Positions 19,273 to 27,756 of a stretch of DNA of 64,000 nt are shown piece by piece. The first letter of the stretch is position 1, and every line of letters begins with the position of its first letter. Source of the DNA: Flavobacterium zepuense (GTDB lineage Bacteria; Bacteroidota; Bacteroidia; Flavobacteriales; Flavobacteriaceae); assembly GCF_007097145.1 (NCBI RefSeq), contig NZ_VJVZ01000012.1:62001-126000 (forward strand), read 5' to 3'. Position numbers and translations under genes: made by a program. The notes under the pieces are model-generated. The model saw nothing but the letters and a program-made list of their open reading frames with translations. It had not been told where the DNA came from and ran no database searches.

Positions 19273-19875
19273 ATGTCTTTAAAGAAAGCCTACCTTATTG
19301 TTATTGCCGTATTGCTTATAGACCAGATTAGCAAGATATACGTTAAGACCCACTTTATGCTTGATGAAAAGGTAAAGGTTTTTAGCTGGTTCCAGATACG
19401 GTTTATAGAAAACGACGGTATGGCCTGGGGTGCCCAGATTCCCGGTTCTTACGGCAAGCTTATACTTACCCTGTTTAGGATAGTGGCTGTTGTGGGTATT
19501 GGCTGGTGGCTGGCCGACTCTATTAAAAAAAGGCAATCGGTTTACCTTATTGTTTCTATAGCGCTTATTATGGCGGGAGCTTTTGGCAATATAATCGACT
19601 CTGTTTTTTACGGCCTTATTTTTGACCACAGTTATGGCCATACGGCTACCCTATTTTCAGATAAGCCCTATGGCACCGTATTTCATGGCAGGGTTGTAGA
19701 TATGCTTTACTTTCCTATTATACAGAATGCACACTGGCCTTCATGGCTGCCTGTAATAGGCGGTAAAGAATTCTCGTTCTTTAATGCCATCTTTAATATT
19801 GCCGATGCCGCCATTTCTATAGGCGTTGGTATCCTTATCGTATTCAATAAAAAAGCGTTTCCTAAGCATTCGTAG
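19273..19875 (+). CDS. lspA: Lipoprotein signal peptidase (signal peptidase II)
   Basis: A membrane aspartyl protease that removes the signal peptide from prolipoproteins. The 200 residues contain four hydrophobic helices and the family blocks DQISKIYVK, ENDGMAWG (the ENxGxAxG motif), GNIIDS, GRVVDM and FNIADAAIS. Asp143 and Asp178 are the predicted catalytic pair. The loop between them, about 35 residues, is longer than in the Pseudomonas enzyme, as is common in Bacteroidota. The ATG at 19273 gives the first hydrophobic helix directly. Confidence 0.92.
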   Translation: MSLKKAYLIVIAVLLIDQISKIYVKTHFMLDEKVKVFSWFQIRFIENDGMAWGAQIPGSYGKLILTLFRIVAVVGIGWWLADSIKKRQSVYLIVSIALIMAGAFGNIIDSVFYGLIFDHSYGHTATLFSDKPYGTVFHGRVVDMLYFPIIQNAHWPSWLPVIGGKEFSFFNAIFNIADAAISIGVGILIVFNKKAFPKHS

Positions 19876-19902
19876 TTAGATTTTGCGCTTAGTATCTGTC
19901 AA

Positions 19903-20017
19903 TTTTCACGTGCTGTCATTGCGAACGGAGCTTGCGGAGTGCGGCAATCTCACTCGTACCTTGTCAATAATGGGATTGCCGCGGTCGTACCTCCCTCGCA
20001 AAGACCGTGCGTGAAAA
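19903..20017. repeat. Palindromic intergenic repeat (copy 2, imperfect)
   Basis: Outer arms TTTTCACG (19903-19910) and GTGAAAA (20011-20017) enclose TGTCATTGCGA (19914-) and a right arm GGATTGCCGCGGTCGT...CTCCCTCGCAAAGAC (19973-20005). The left arm has diverged after TGTCATTGCGA. It sits between convergent genes and belongs to the same family as the repeats at 6.1, 31.7 and 32.4 kb. Confidence 0.75.
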
Positions 20018-20057
20018 CGGTTTGCAAACATGCCATAATAAGACACTAAAAACGTCG

Positions 20058-20627
20058 CTACACTCCAAAACTATACACCCTTTGCGGCGTTACGCAGTAA
20101 TCCAGTGCCACATCGGTATCATTATGCGGAATAGTATCAGGCTCAGCTTCAAAAAAGGATAAGCCTATTTTTATAACCCCGGGTTTGCATTCCGCCAGGA
20201 ACCGGTCGTAAAAACCCTTTCCGTAGCCTACGCGGTGCCCCTGCACATCAAAACCCAGTAAGGGCACAAATACCACATCCATTTTGTTAGACGGCACCTC
20301 TATGCCTTCCACAGGTTCCGGAATGCCATATTCGCTAAGTACAAGTTTAGTGTTATCGGTAAGCAGGTAATGCACCATCATGCAGCTGGTAAAATCGCTG
20401 CGCGATACTATAACCTCTTTGTCCTTCCCGGCAAGTATGCTAAGGATAACATCGGTATGCACCTCCTTTTGGTTTTCCATGGTAAGGAAAAGGTGAAAGT
20501 ATATGTTATCCCAAATATCCAGCGTTAGCAGGCGATTAGCGATAGCCAGGCTCATGTGTTCAATCTCTTCTATAGAAAGTTCCTGCCGTAGGTACTTGTA
20601 TTTTTGGCGCAGTTCTTTTTTAGTCAT
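20058..20627 (-). CDS. 5-formyltetrahydrofolate cyclo-ligase
   Basis: Converts 5-formyl-THF to 5,10-methenyl-THF using ATP. 189 residues from MTKKELRQKYKYLRQEL, the usual basic N-terminus. The nucleotide/folate motif VGYGKGFYDRFL lies near residue 140, after FVPLLGFDVQG. The ATG at 20627 is preferred over an upstream in-frame ATG because it begins the conserved region and a TATATTTG box lies 20 bases before it (20647-20654, reverse strand). Confidence 0.9.
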   Translation of the reverse strand: MTKKELRQKYKYLRQELSIEEIEHMSLAIANRLLTLDIWDNIYFHLFLTMENQKEVHTDVILSILAGKDKEVIVSRSDFTSCMMVHYLLTDNTKLVLSEYGIPEPVEGIEVPSNKMDVVFVPLLGFDVQGHRVGYGKGFYDRFLAECKPGVIKIGLSFFEAEPDTIPHNDTDVALDYCVTPQRVYSFGV

Positions 20628-20678
20628 TACAATAAAAGTAAGTACACAAATATAAGCAGAACCGCCGCATGGGCGCAT

Positions 20679-20712
20679 AAAAAAATCCCGATGGCAGGCT
20701 GCCATCGGGATT
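20679..20712 (-). terminator. Terminator of the APC permease gene
   Basis: AATCCCGATGGCA and TGCCATCGGGATT form a strong stem, followed on the reverse strand by a run of seven T. It lies just beyond the permease stop at 20741. Confidence 0.85.
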
Positions 20713-20740
20713 CATCAGATATTTGTGATTGTTGTTTTGT

Positions 20741-22213
20741 TTATTTTCCGTTGTTTAAAACACTATGCCTTTTTCCGTAAGCAAAGTAAAACAGTACACC
20801 AAGTACCATCCATCCTATAAGCCTGGCCCAGTTAAGCCATCCTAATCCGTATATCATGGCAAGGCATACAGCCACACCCAAAATAGGCACAAGCGGTACA
20901 AATGGGGTTTTAAACTCACGAACCATGTTTGGCTCCCTCTTACGTAATATAATTACCGATATACAAACCAATATAAAGGCAAACAGGGTACCAATACTGG
21001 TCATGTCACCCACAATATCGCCCGGAATAAAGGCTGCAAATAAGCCCACAATTACAAGGATAACAAGGTTAGCCTTATATGGCGTTTTGTATTTAGGGTG
21101 CAGGTGGCTAAAGAACGATGGCAATAAACCATCTTTACCCATTGAGTAAAACACACGGCTCTGGCCCAATAGCATTACAAGTATAACCGATGAGAAACCT
21201 GCCAAAATAGCTATAGTTACAAAGTTACCCAGCCAGCCGTAGCCTATCATGTATTTGTTAATGGCAAAAGCAACCGAAGCTTCTTTACCACCTGTTCTAA
21301 AATCTTCTATAGTGGCAATTCCTGTTAGTACGTGTGCAAAAAGTATATAAAGTACGGTACATACGGCAAGCGATCCTAAGATACCTATTGGCATATCGCG
21401 TTTAGGGTTTTTGGTTTCCTGTGCGGCAGTACTAACGGCATCAAAACCAATAAAGGCAAAGAACACCGTACCGGCAGCACCTAAAATACCCATAATGCCC
21501 CCAAAATTGTGGCTTACACCGCTATCATCTACATAAGTAGATGCAGCAGGGATATACTCTGCATGGTTAACAGGGTTTATAAAATTCCAGCCTAAAACAA
21601 TGATAAGTATTACAATGGCAACTTTTACAATAACAATAAGCCCGTTTACAAAAGCCGACTCCTGCGTACCTTTTATTAGTAAAAGGCTTATAACACCTAC
21701 AATAAATAATGCAGGTAAGTTAATAATACCATGCTCGCCTAACGCAGATGTTTGAAACGGCGAGTGCGAAAGCGCATACGGTATCGGGTCGGTATGGAGC
21801 ACCGAGACCAGGAGGTTGTTAAGGTATTCGCTCCAGGCGATACCTACAGTGGCTGCACCTACGGCATATTCTAATATTAAGTCCCACCCAATGATCCATG
21901 CTAAAAATTCGCCCATGGTAGCATAGGTATAGGTATAAGCACTACCCGAGATAGGAATAGAAGACGAAAGCTCGGCATAGCAAAGGCCTGCAAGCGCACA
22001 GCCTATAGCCGCCACGATAAAGCCTATTGTAACCGATGGCCCTGCGTTTTGGGCAGCTGCGGTTGCTGTTCTTACAAACAACCCTGCACCAATAATAGCG
22101 CCAATACCTAAAGCAATTAACGACCATGCCGTTAAAGTCCGCTTTAAGCCTTTTTCCGATTCGGCTGCCTCGCTAAGCAATAAATGTAATGGTTTCCTTT
22201 TCCAGATAGACAT
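20741..22213 (-). CDS. APC-family amino acid permease
   Basis: 490 residues with 12 or more hydrophobic helices. TAWSLIALGIGAIIGAGLFV carries the glycine-rich unwound helix 1 of APC transporters, and GFIVAAIGCALAGLCYAELSSSIPISGSAYTYTY is the classic helix 2-3 signature. IGFDAVSTAAQETKNPKRDMPIGI fits the cationic amino acid transporter (YfnA/CAT-like) branch. The substrate is probably an amino acid taken up by proton symport; its identity cannot be decided. A TATATTTG box lies at 22245-22252 on the reverse strand. Confidence 0.88.
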   Translation of the reverse strand: MSIWKRKPLHLLLSEAAESEKGLKRTLTAWSLIALGIGAIIGAGLFVRTATAAAQNAGPSVTIGFIVAAIGCALAGLCYAELSSSIPISGSAYTYTYATMGEFLAWIIGWDLILEYAVGAATVGIAWSEYLNNLLVSVLHTDPIPYALSHSPFQTSALGEHGIINLPALFIVGVISLLLIKGTQESAFVNGLIVIVKVAIVILIIVLGWNFINPVNHAEYIPAASTYVDDSGVSHNFGGIMGILGAAGTVFFAFIGFDAVSTAAQETKNPKRDMPIGILGSLAVCTVLYILFAHVLTGIATIEDFRTGGKEASVAFAINKYMIGYGWLGNFVTIAILAGFSSVILVMLLGQSRVFYSMGKDGLLPSFFSHLHPKYKTPYKANLVILVIVGLFAAFIPGDIVGDMTSIGTLFAFILVCISVIILRKREPNMVREFKTPFVPLVPILGVAVCLAMIYGLGWLNWARLIGWMVLGVLFYFAYGKRHSVLNNGK

Positions 22214-22421
22214 AAATATGTGTTTAGTGTTTTGTTTGAAGTCCCAAATATAGCGGTTTTGGAATTATTATAATAATTTTAACACATTTAAGTATACTGA
22301 ACCCACCGCATATACCTGATAATAAATGAGAAATGTAATTTTATCCTGATTTTTTTGAAGGGCATTACTTTCATAATTTATACAGCAAAACATGGCCGCA
22401 TAAAATTGCCTGCCGTTATAA

Positions 22422-22460
22422 AAACCAAACCCCTAACACTATTGCAGCGTTAGGGGTTTT
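22422..22460 (-). terminator. Terminator after the Bax inhibitor-1 family gene
   Basis: AAACCCCTAAC and GTTAGGGGTTT pair around an 11-base loop with flanking A and T runs, 22 bases beyond the stop. Confidence 0.8.
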
Positions 22461-22482
22461 ATATTTAGTAAGAGTAAGAGAC

Positions 22483-23256
22483 TTAGTTGCGGCTTTGCAG
22501 TTTGCTTAGCAGCCTTAAAAATTCTATATAAAGCCATACCATGGTAATAACAAGGCCCATAGCACCAAACCACTCCATGTACTTAGGATTGCGCTGCCTT
22601 GCACCCTGCTCTATCATGTCAAAATCCATAAACAGGTTAAGGGCAGCAATAATTATTACAAAAATGCTAAAGCCAATACTCATTAGCGAGTTACCGTAAA
22701 AGAACATACCTACACCAAAGAAGGATAAGATCCAGGCAATTAGGTAAAACGATGCAATTGCAAGTGTAGAAGCTATTACAACCGATTTAAACTGCTCTGT
22801 AACCTTAACCACGCCAAACCTGTATAAAGCAAGGCACACAAAGAATGTTACAAACGTACTGCCCACTGCTTTAAGCACTATGCCGGGGTACATACCCTCA
22901 AACAACGCACTGATACCACCTATAAATAAACCCTCAAACAGGGCATATGCCGGAGCAAGGTATTGCGATTGCTTAGGTGCAAAAGCGGCAGCAATTACCA
23001 TTATTAAACCAATAATGGCACCTGCAATAGTCAACGTCATTGGGTTTTGACCCATTAAGGCCATGTACCAAGTTATACCCGCACCGGTAAGCAGTAATGC
23101 AAACAATACAAAAGTTTTGTTTATGGCACCCTGCACGGTCATGGTATTGTTATAATCTATAATTTCAACAGGCCTGCCATCTGCTGTATAAACGTTGGCT
23201 TCGCCTTTAGCAAAAGACTTATTGCTTAAAAATGGGTTTTTAGATTTAAATTCCAT
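22483..23256 (-). CDS. Bax inhibitor-1/YccA family membrane protein
   Basis: 257 residues with seven hydrophobic segments starting near residue 50 (INKTFVLFALLLTGAGITWYMAL). The conserved ALFEGLFIGGISALFE and FDMIEQGARQRNPKYMEW blocks identify the YccA/BI-1 family, specifically the Bax1-I group with a cytosolic head of about 45 residues. The role in bacteria is unclear; homologues act as calcium leak channels or bind FtsH. It is monocistronic with its own promoter and terminator. Confidence 0.85.
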   Translation of the reverse strand: MEFKSKNPFLSNKSFAKGEANVYTADGRPVEIIDYNNTMTVQGAINKTFVLFALLLTGAGITWYMALMGQNPMTLTIAGAIIGLIMVIAAAFAPKQSQYLAPAYALFEGLFIGGISALFEGMYPGIVLKAVGSTFVTFFVCLALYRFGVVKVTEQFKSVVIASTLAIASFYLIAWILSFFGVGMFFYGNSLMSIGFSIFVIIIAALNLFMDFDMIEQGARQRNPKYMEWFGAMGLVITMVWLYIEFLRLLSKLQSRN

Positions 23257-23274
23257 AGTGATAATAATTTACCT

Positions 23275-23304
23275 CAAATATATGATATTTATGTTAAAAT
23301 CAAA
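23275..23304 (-). promoter_or_regulatory. Bacteroidota-type promoter of the BI-1 family gene
   Basis: On the reverse strand TTTG (23301-23304) is 18 bases from TATATTTG (23275-23282), close to the TTTG-N19-TAnnTTTG consensus. The -7 box lies about 19 bases before the ATG. Confidence 0.6.
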
Positions 23305-23606
23305 AAGTATGCCTTTTAAGAATCATTAACAAAATACAAATATTGGCAGTTATGATAATTCGACACGAATTACACTAATTTTCACGAATCTAAATTTGTG
23401 GTGATTTGTGTCAAAAAAAATTATAAAATAAAAAAGGGAAAACGATTAGTTCTCCCTTTTTTTGCCCCCAAAAATACCGTAAAAATTAATTTACTAATGC
23501 TATTTTGTGTAAACCTACACGTATTGACTGTTACCCACAAATATTTTAGACAAACTGTAAGCTAAAACCGACGAACTACCATTATTGCTTAAAATTGAAG
23601 CATGAT
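23305..23606. other. Intergenic region with the proC terminator
   Basis: The only structure seen is a stem AAAAAGGGA with TCCCTTTTT (about 23430-23463) between poly-A and poly-T. It can terminate proC transcription about 145 bases after the stop. The rest is AT-rich and unremarkable. Confidence 0.55.
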
Positions 23607-24383
23607 TTATTCCCGAATCTTCTTAAGTGACGTTTTTATACCTTTAATTAAGGATGAACTAAAGCCCTCGTGTTCCATTTCGTTAAGGCCGGCAATGGTA
23701 CATCCCTGAGGGGTAGTAACCTTATCTATAAGCTGTTCGGGGTGGGCGTTTTCTTTTAAAAGCATTTCGGTTGCCCCCAATGCTGTTTGCGCCGCAATGG
23801 CGAGTGCAGTTTTGGCATCAAACCCAATTTCTATACCGGCCTGCATGCTTGCGCGGATGTACCGTAAGGCAAAAGCCGTTCCGCATGCACCAAGCACAGT
23901 GGCGGCATCCATAAGTTTCTCGTCGATTATAACTGCCGTACCTACTTTATCAAATAGGTCGGCAACAGGCTGCAATTTAGCAATATCATCGGCTACAGCC
24001 GATATGCACGTGGCGCTTGCGCCGTATTGTGCGGCAATGTTAGGCATAATACGCACAATGGTGTTAGTACTGCCCACTTTTTTATTAAGATGATCGAGTG
24101 TTACACCACTTACCGCCGATGCTATTAGTTTACCGGCAAGATGCGGCAAAACCTCATCTAACACAGCATCTACCTGCCACGGTTTTATAGCAAGGACAAC
24201 AATATCGGCCGCGGCAATACCGTGGGTGTTATCTGCCGAAAGGGCTATCCCATATTGGCTTAGGTGTTCTATCCGTTTTATATTGCGCCGGGTTACGGTT
24301 ATGGAATTGCCCGAGGTAAATTGCGCCAGCCCTATAGCTACCGCCCCACCCAGGTTACCCCCGCCTATTATATGTATTTTCAT
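23607..24383 (-). CDS. proC: Pyrroline-5-carboxylate reductase
   Basis: Last step of proline synthesis, NAD(P)H-dependent reduction of pyrroline-5-carboxylate. 258 residues open with the Rossmann motif IHIIGGGNLGGAVA. IVLAIKPW-type residues (VVLAIKPWQVDAVLDE), IVRIMPNIAAQYG and the dimerisation segment ATVLGACGTAFALRYIRAS...TALGATEMLL...TTPQGCTIAGL complete the family signature. It is transcribed alone. Confidence 0.92.
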   Translation of the reverse strand: MKIHIIGGGNLGGAVAIGLAQFTSGNSITVTRRNIKRIEHLSQYGIALSADNTHGIAAADIVVLAIKPWQVDAVLDEVLPHLAGKLIASAVSGVTLDHLNKKVGSTNTIVRIMPNIAAQYGASATCISAVADDIAKLQPVADLFDKVGTAVIIDEKLMDAATVLGACGTAFALRYIRASMQAGIEIGFDAKTALAIAAQTALGATEMLLKENAHPEQLIDKVTTPQGCTIAGLNEMEHEGFSSSLIKGIKTSLKKIRE

Positions 24384-24442
24384 GGAGTAAATCTTTAAAA
24401 GTATACAATTTATTAAAAAACAACATTAACCAAAGTGTCTTT

Positions 24443-24473
24443 TAGTTTACATCTAATCCATTAATGTAAACTA
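24443..24473. repeat. Inverted repeat site L (downstream of fic)
   Basis: TAGTTTACAT, 11 bases, ATGTAAACTA. It ends 3 bases beyond the fic stop codon. It has the same arms and the same 11-base spacer as the two sites upstream of fic. Confidence 0.9.
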
Positions 24474-24476
24474 ATT

Positions 24477-25595
24477 TTAATTATTAAAAATATCAAGGTA
24501 TTTTCTATAGATATAAACTTTCCCATATTTATCGTTTTCATCTAATGGAGTTAATATATCCAGTTCTATAAAACGCTCAATTAATTTAGCCGCACCTGCA
24601 CGGGAAAATTCCATAGAATTTGCCGCAATAGAATTTGTTACTATAGGATCCCTAAATAATAATTGCAAAAATTCTACACCACTTGTTGCTTCTCTTTTCC
24701 CTAATGCTTGTAACTTCCTCATATCTTCTTCTCTTAAAATGGTGATTTTAGAAGATGTTTCTATACTTTGTTTAGCAGTTTGTATTACTCCATCAAGAAA
24801 AAAGTGTAGCCATTCTTCAGGTCTATTGTTATGATAGGCATTCAATTTATCATAATATAATTGTTGATTTTTCTTAAAAAAACTACTTAAAAAGAGCACA
24901 GGTTTTTCAAGAATGGCTCGCTCATATAGAAATAAGGTTATTATTAACCTACCGGTACGTCCATTCCCATCTAAAAACGGATGGATGGTTTCGAATTGAG
25001 CATGTAATATTCCTGCCTGTAAAACTGGCATTACATTATCATTATGTATGTATTTTTCAAAGTCCGCTAAAGCTTTTTTCATCTCATTTACAGGAGGAGG
25101 AACGTACATAGCGTTTTGGAGTGTGGTACCACCTATCCAGTTCTGAGAGTTTCGAAACTCACCGGGATCAGCAAAATGTGTCGATCGGGCTTTAATCATT
25201 AATTCCTTATGCAGTTCTTTAATAAATCGCAAAGAAAATGGAAATTCTTTTAACCTTGCAATCCCATAATGCAGTGCCTTAATATAAAATAGAATATCAT
25301 CTGCATCGGTGTCATTTACATTTATTCCTGCTTTCATTTCAAGGGCATCCATCATAGTAGCTCTTGTGCCTTCAATTTGTGCCGAATTAGTTGCATCTTT
25401 AATTACATACATATTAAGAAAAAAATCCGCATTGGGTAAAATGTGAGTAATACCATCCAATTTACCTATCAATCGCTCTGCAAGCGCAGCCTTAGTGATT
25501 ATCTCTGAAGAAAATTCAGTCAATTCCTTGGGAGGAAATGGCTCAGGAATAAAAGAAAAATATCCTTCACTTTGTTTAATGCGTTTTCCTAACAT
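24477..25595 (-). CDS. Fic family protein (probable AMP-transferase, class II)
   Basis: 372 residues. The N-terminal Fic_N-type region carries the inhibitory motif SxxxEG as SAQIEG (Ser71, Glu75, Gly76), placing it in class II where an N-terminal helix blocks the site. The catalytic loop is HPFLDGNGR at 205-213, with His205 intact, followed by TGR. Residues about 290-372 form a winged helix (VTNSIAANSMEFSRAGAAKLIERFIELDILTPL). It is predicted to AMPylate an unknown target and possibly bind DNA. Three identical-geometry inverted repeats bracket the gene, and base composition is lower in GC than its neighbours, suggesting acquisition. Confidence 0.88.
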   Translation of the reverse strand: MLGKRIKQSEGYFSFIPEPFPPKELTEFSSEIITKAALAERLIGKLDGITHILPNADFFLNMYVIKDATNSAQIEGTRATMMDALEMKAGINVNDTDADDILFYIKALHYGIARLKEFPFSLRFIKELHKELMIKARSTHFADPGEFRNSQNWIGGTTLQNAMYVPPPVNEMKKALADFEKYIHNDNVMPVLQAGILHAQFETIHPFLDGNGRTGRLIITLFLYERAILEKPVLFLSSFFKKNQQLYYDKLNAYHNNRPEEWLHFFLDGVIQTAKQSIETSSKITILREEDMRKLQALGKREATSGVEFLQLLFRDPIVTNSIAANSMEFSRAGAAKLIERFIELDILTPLDENDKYGKVYIYRKYLDIFNN

Positions 25596-25605
25596 AAAAA
25601 TTTTT

Positions 25606-25677
25606 TAGTTTACATTATTATTACAAATGTAAACTATTTTACATATTAGTTTACATTTTATTTTTGAATGTAAACTA
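25606..25677. promoter_or_regulatory. Two inverted-repeat sites (R1, R2) in the fic promoter region
   Basis: Two copies of TAGTTTACAT-N11-ATGTAAACTA occupy 25606-25636 and 25647-25677, 41 bases apart start to start (about four helical turns). A TACATTTG -7-like element (25624-25631, reverse strand) lies inside R1. They look like operators, possibly for the winged-helix part of Fic itself. Confidence 0.7.
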
Positions 25678-25777
25678 ATAAATTATTTTCTTGCAGGTAA
25701 GTTACATTAAAAAGCAACCCATATATAAATTATGAGCATTTAAAGATAATTGCTTGGCTAACCTATTCCTTAAACAC

Positions 25778-26473
25778 TTACAACAACCTTACTACCCCCA
25801 TGCCGCCATCTACAGGCAATACCTGCCCAGTTATCCACGCAGAGGTATCCGACAGTAAAAACACTATGGCATTGGCAAGGTCTTGGGTGCTGCCAATTTT
25901 TTTAAGCGGGTTGCGGTTTTTTCCGGCTTCGGTCTTTTCTTCAGATCCTAACAGCTTTCCGGCTAAAGGCGTATCGGTCAAAGACGGTGCAATACAGTTA
26001 AACCTAATTTTAGGAGCATATTCCGCCGCAAGCGAACGGGTTAAGCCTTCAACAGCGCCTTTTGCCATAGCAACCGAAGCATGAAAAGGCATGCCTGTTG
26101 CAACCGCTACCGTGCTAAAAAACAACACGGCAGGATCTTCGGCAATTTTTAGGGCGGGTAAATACGCCTGGACAAAAGCAGCAGCACCGAGGGTGTTTAT
26201 CGTAAAATCTGAAAGAAAGTCAGCTTCGCTAAGCCTGTGAAATGGTTTTAGATTAATCGTACCCGGAAAATAAGCCAGTCCGTTTACAGGACCTTCTATC
26301 GTGGGAAATTTTCCTGATGCGTAGCTATCCACAGTGTAAAATTGGTCATAACCGGGATTTTCGTGTTTTGTAGAAATACCAATAACCACATCGCCACGCT
26401 CATGCAGCATTTTAGCCGCCTGCACCGCCATAGCCGACGTCGCACCGGCAAATACATAAGTTCTACCTGCCAT
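25778..26473 (-). CDS. SDR-family protein with the catalytic Tyr replaced
   Basis: 231 residues with a short-chain dehydrogenase fold. The cofactor loop is FAGATSAMA, and the family Asn lies in NTLGAAAF. In the catalytic line Ser120 and Lys138 are present, but position 134, where SDRs have Tyr (SxnYxxxK), is Val in ASVAMAKGAVEGL. The C-terminal NCIAPSLTDTPLA and WITGQVLPVDGGMG are typical. It is probably a divergent or non-reductive SDR. Its start codon touches the end of the upstream TIGR03643 gene, so the two are translationally coupled. Confidence 0.8.
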   Translation of the reverse strand: MAGRTYVFAGATSAMAVQAAKMLHERGDVVIGISTKHENPGYDQFYTVDSYASGKFPTIEGPVNGLAYFPGTINLKPFHRLSEADFLSDFTINTLGAAAFVQAYLPALKIAEDPAVLFFSTVAVATGMPFHASVAMAKGAVEGLTRSLAAEYAPKIRFNCIAPSLTDTPLAGKLLGSEEKTEAGKNRNPLKKIGSTQDLANAIVFLLSDTSAWITGQVLPVDGGMGVVRLL

Positions 26474-26775
26474 TATCGCTTACTTATTTTGTTAGAAGAT
26501 ATTGCACGCTGCCTGTCGCACTTAAAGCGTTTAATGGCATCGCTGCGCTTTTTGGCGTGCTTTGTCTTGCAGTTTTCTACACGGGTACGCCAAAGGGTGT
26601 AACTGCTAAACTTCAGTTCCCTTTTCATAAGCGCCTTAACGCGGTCTTCTGTTAGGCCAAATTGATAGAAGATAGCATCAAAAGGTGTGCGGTCTTCCCA
26701 TGCCATTTCTATAATGCGGTTTACGTCTTCTTGGGTAATTACCTGTTTAGGCGCTATAACTAACGGTGGTATCAT
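26473..26775 (-). CDS. TIGR03643 family (DUF2805) small protein
   Basis: 100 residues, matching the small basic family by VITQEDVNRIIEMAWEDRTPFDAIFYQFGLTEDRVKALMKRELK, a helix-turn-helix-like N-terminal part, then FSSYTLWRTRVENCKTKHAKKR. The Lys/Arg-rich C-terminus suggests nucleic-acid binding, but no function is established. It overlaps the SDR gene by one base. A TATCTTTG box lies at 26798-26805 on the reverse strand. Confidence 0.75.
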   Translation of the reverse strand: MIPPLVIAPKQVITQEDVNRIIEMAWEDRTPFDAIFYQFGLTEDRVKALMKRELKFSSYTLWRTRVENCKTKHAKKRSDAIKRFKCDRQRAISSNKISKR

Positions 26776-26896
26776 ACACTTTGTAATTGATAATTATCAA
26801 AGATAAATGAAAAGCTAACCAACTGCTTTTAAGCAACAAAACTTTAGCAAGTGTTTAAGGTTAACGCGCGATATGTATTTAACTCTCCATACTGAG

Positions 26897-27631
26897 CTAA
26901 TAAAAACTCTTTTTACTCACCGTCCTGTTAACATCAATAACATAAAATAGTGCCTGTATGTCGTTTAGGTGGAGCTTAAAGTCGCTAAACTCGGGGCTGT
27001 CGTTAAGGGAGTGGCAGGTAATATAGCCTTCCTCGGTATTGTGCTCTACGATCTCTTTAAGCAACGGCATCTTGCTTTGCGTGGTGTAAATAACCCAGTA
27101 GGGGAAGTCGCGAAAACGCAGCTTACCATTCCAGTGCTGGCGTTGCAACTCTCTGGTACTAACTATACTATTTCGGGTAACGGCGGCACTGCTGCCATCA
27201 TCCATACTGTCGCCGTTAACCCTAAAGGCTACATAGCGCCCATGTACCGGCTTATCTACCAATATACCATGCTGACTCAAATCCATCAAAAACTCGGCAT
27301 CCTGGTAAGCACTTAAAAACCCTGCCTGAACGTTAAACTCTGCCAAAGGCATCAGCATATAAAATTGCCCGTTAGGCAGCTCTATAAATTTGTTGCCGTT
27401 TTTGTTTTCAAAGTCGTCCACAATTTTAACCACCTCCTCATTATTAACTTTTTTATGATGCACTGCATCCGGCTCCAGCACTTTGTTTAATATTTCACTT
27501 TTAGATTTAGGTATAGGTTTACCCTTTTCGTAGTTGATAATTGTTTCGCGGCTGGCGCCAATAAGATCGCCCAACTCCTTTTGAGTCAGGCCCAGTTGCT
27601 CACGGCGACGTTTTATATCTAATCCTTCCAT
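26897..27631 (-). CDS. Prophage repressor, XRE helix-turn-helix plus S24 peptidase
   Basis: 244 residues of the CI/LexA type. The XRE helix-turn-helix is at about 6-40 (REQLGLTQKELGDLIGASRETIINYEKGK). An Ala-Gly pair at 103-104 (VQAGFLS) is the probable self-cleavage site. The S24 nucleophile is Ser142 in NGDSMDDG, and Lys187 or Lys192 could be the partner. SOS-type induction through self-cleavage is inferred. The ATG at 27631 was chosen because the helix-turn-helix begins directly after it. It diverges from the early genes across a shared promoter region. Confidence 0.85.
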   Translation of the reverse strand: MEGLDIKRRREQLGLTQKELGDLIGASRETIINYEKGKPIPKSKSEILNKVLEPDAVHHKKVNNEEVVKIVDDFENKNGNKFIELPNGQFYMLMPLAEFNVQAGFLSAYQDAEFLMDLSQHGILVDKPVHGRYVAFRVNGDSMDDGSSAAVTRNSIVSTRELQRQHWNGKLRFRDFPYWVIYTTQSKMPLLKEIVEHNTEEGYITCHSLNDSPEFSDFKLHLNDIQALFYVIDVNRTVSKKSFY

Positions 27632-27660
27632 AATCAAAGCTTTAGCTAAATGTAAAAATA

Positions 27661-27729
27661 AATTCCACACAAAAGTGTAAAATTTAACATGATTTGATTT
27701 TGTAAAGTGGAATATTCAACTTAACTTTG
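27661..27729 (+). promoter_or_regulatory. Early prophage promoter with probable repressor operators
   Basis: TTTG (27699-27702), 19 bases and TAACTTTG (27722-27729) match the Bacteroidota promoter consensus exactly. ATTCCAC (27662-27668) and GTGGAAT (27707-27713) form an inverted pair. The right half sits inside the promoter spacer, adjacent to TTTTGTAAA, and the left half next to ACAAAAGTG. This fits a repressor controlling both directions. Confidence 0.65.
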
Positions 27730-27756
27730 CACTATACTTCACAAAGATATAATAAA

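Noticed and set aside
24443..25677. Fic-flanking repeats as dif (XerCD) recombination sites
   Set aside because: The arm ATGTAAACTA resembles a XerD arm, but both arms are equal and the spacer is 11 bases, not the 6 bases of dif.
26776..26896. Attachment-site repeats at the prophage edges
   Set aside because: No direct repeat of convincing length between this region and 52.9-54.1 kb could be seen by eye.
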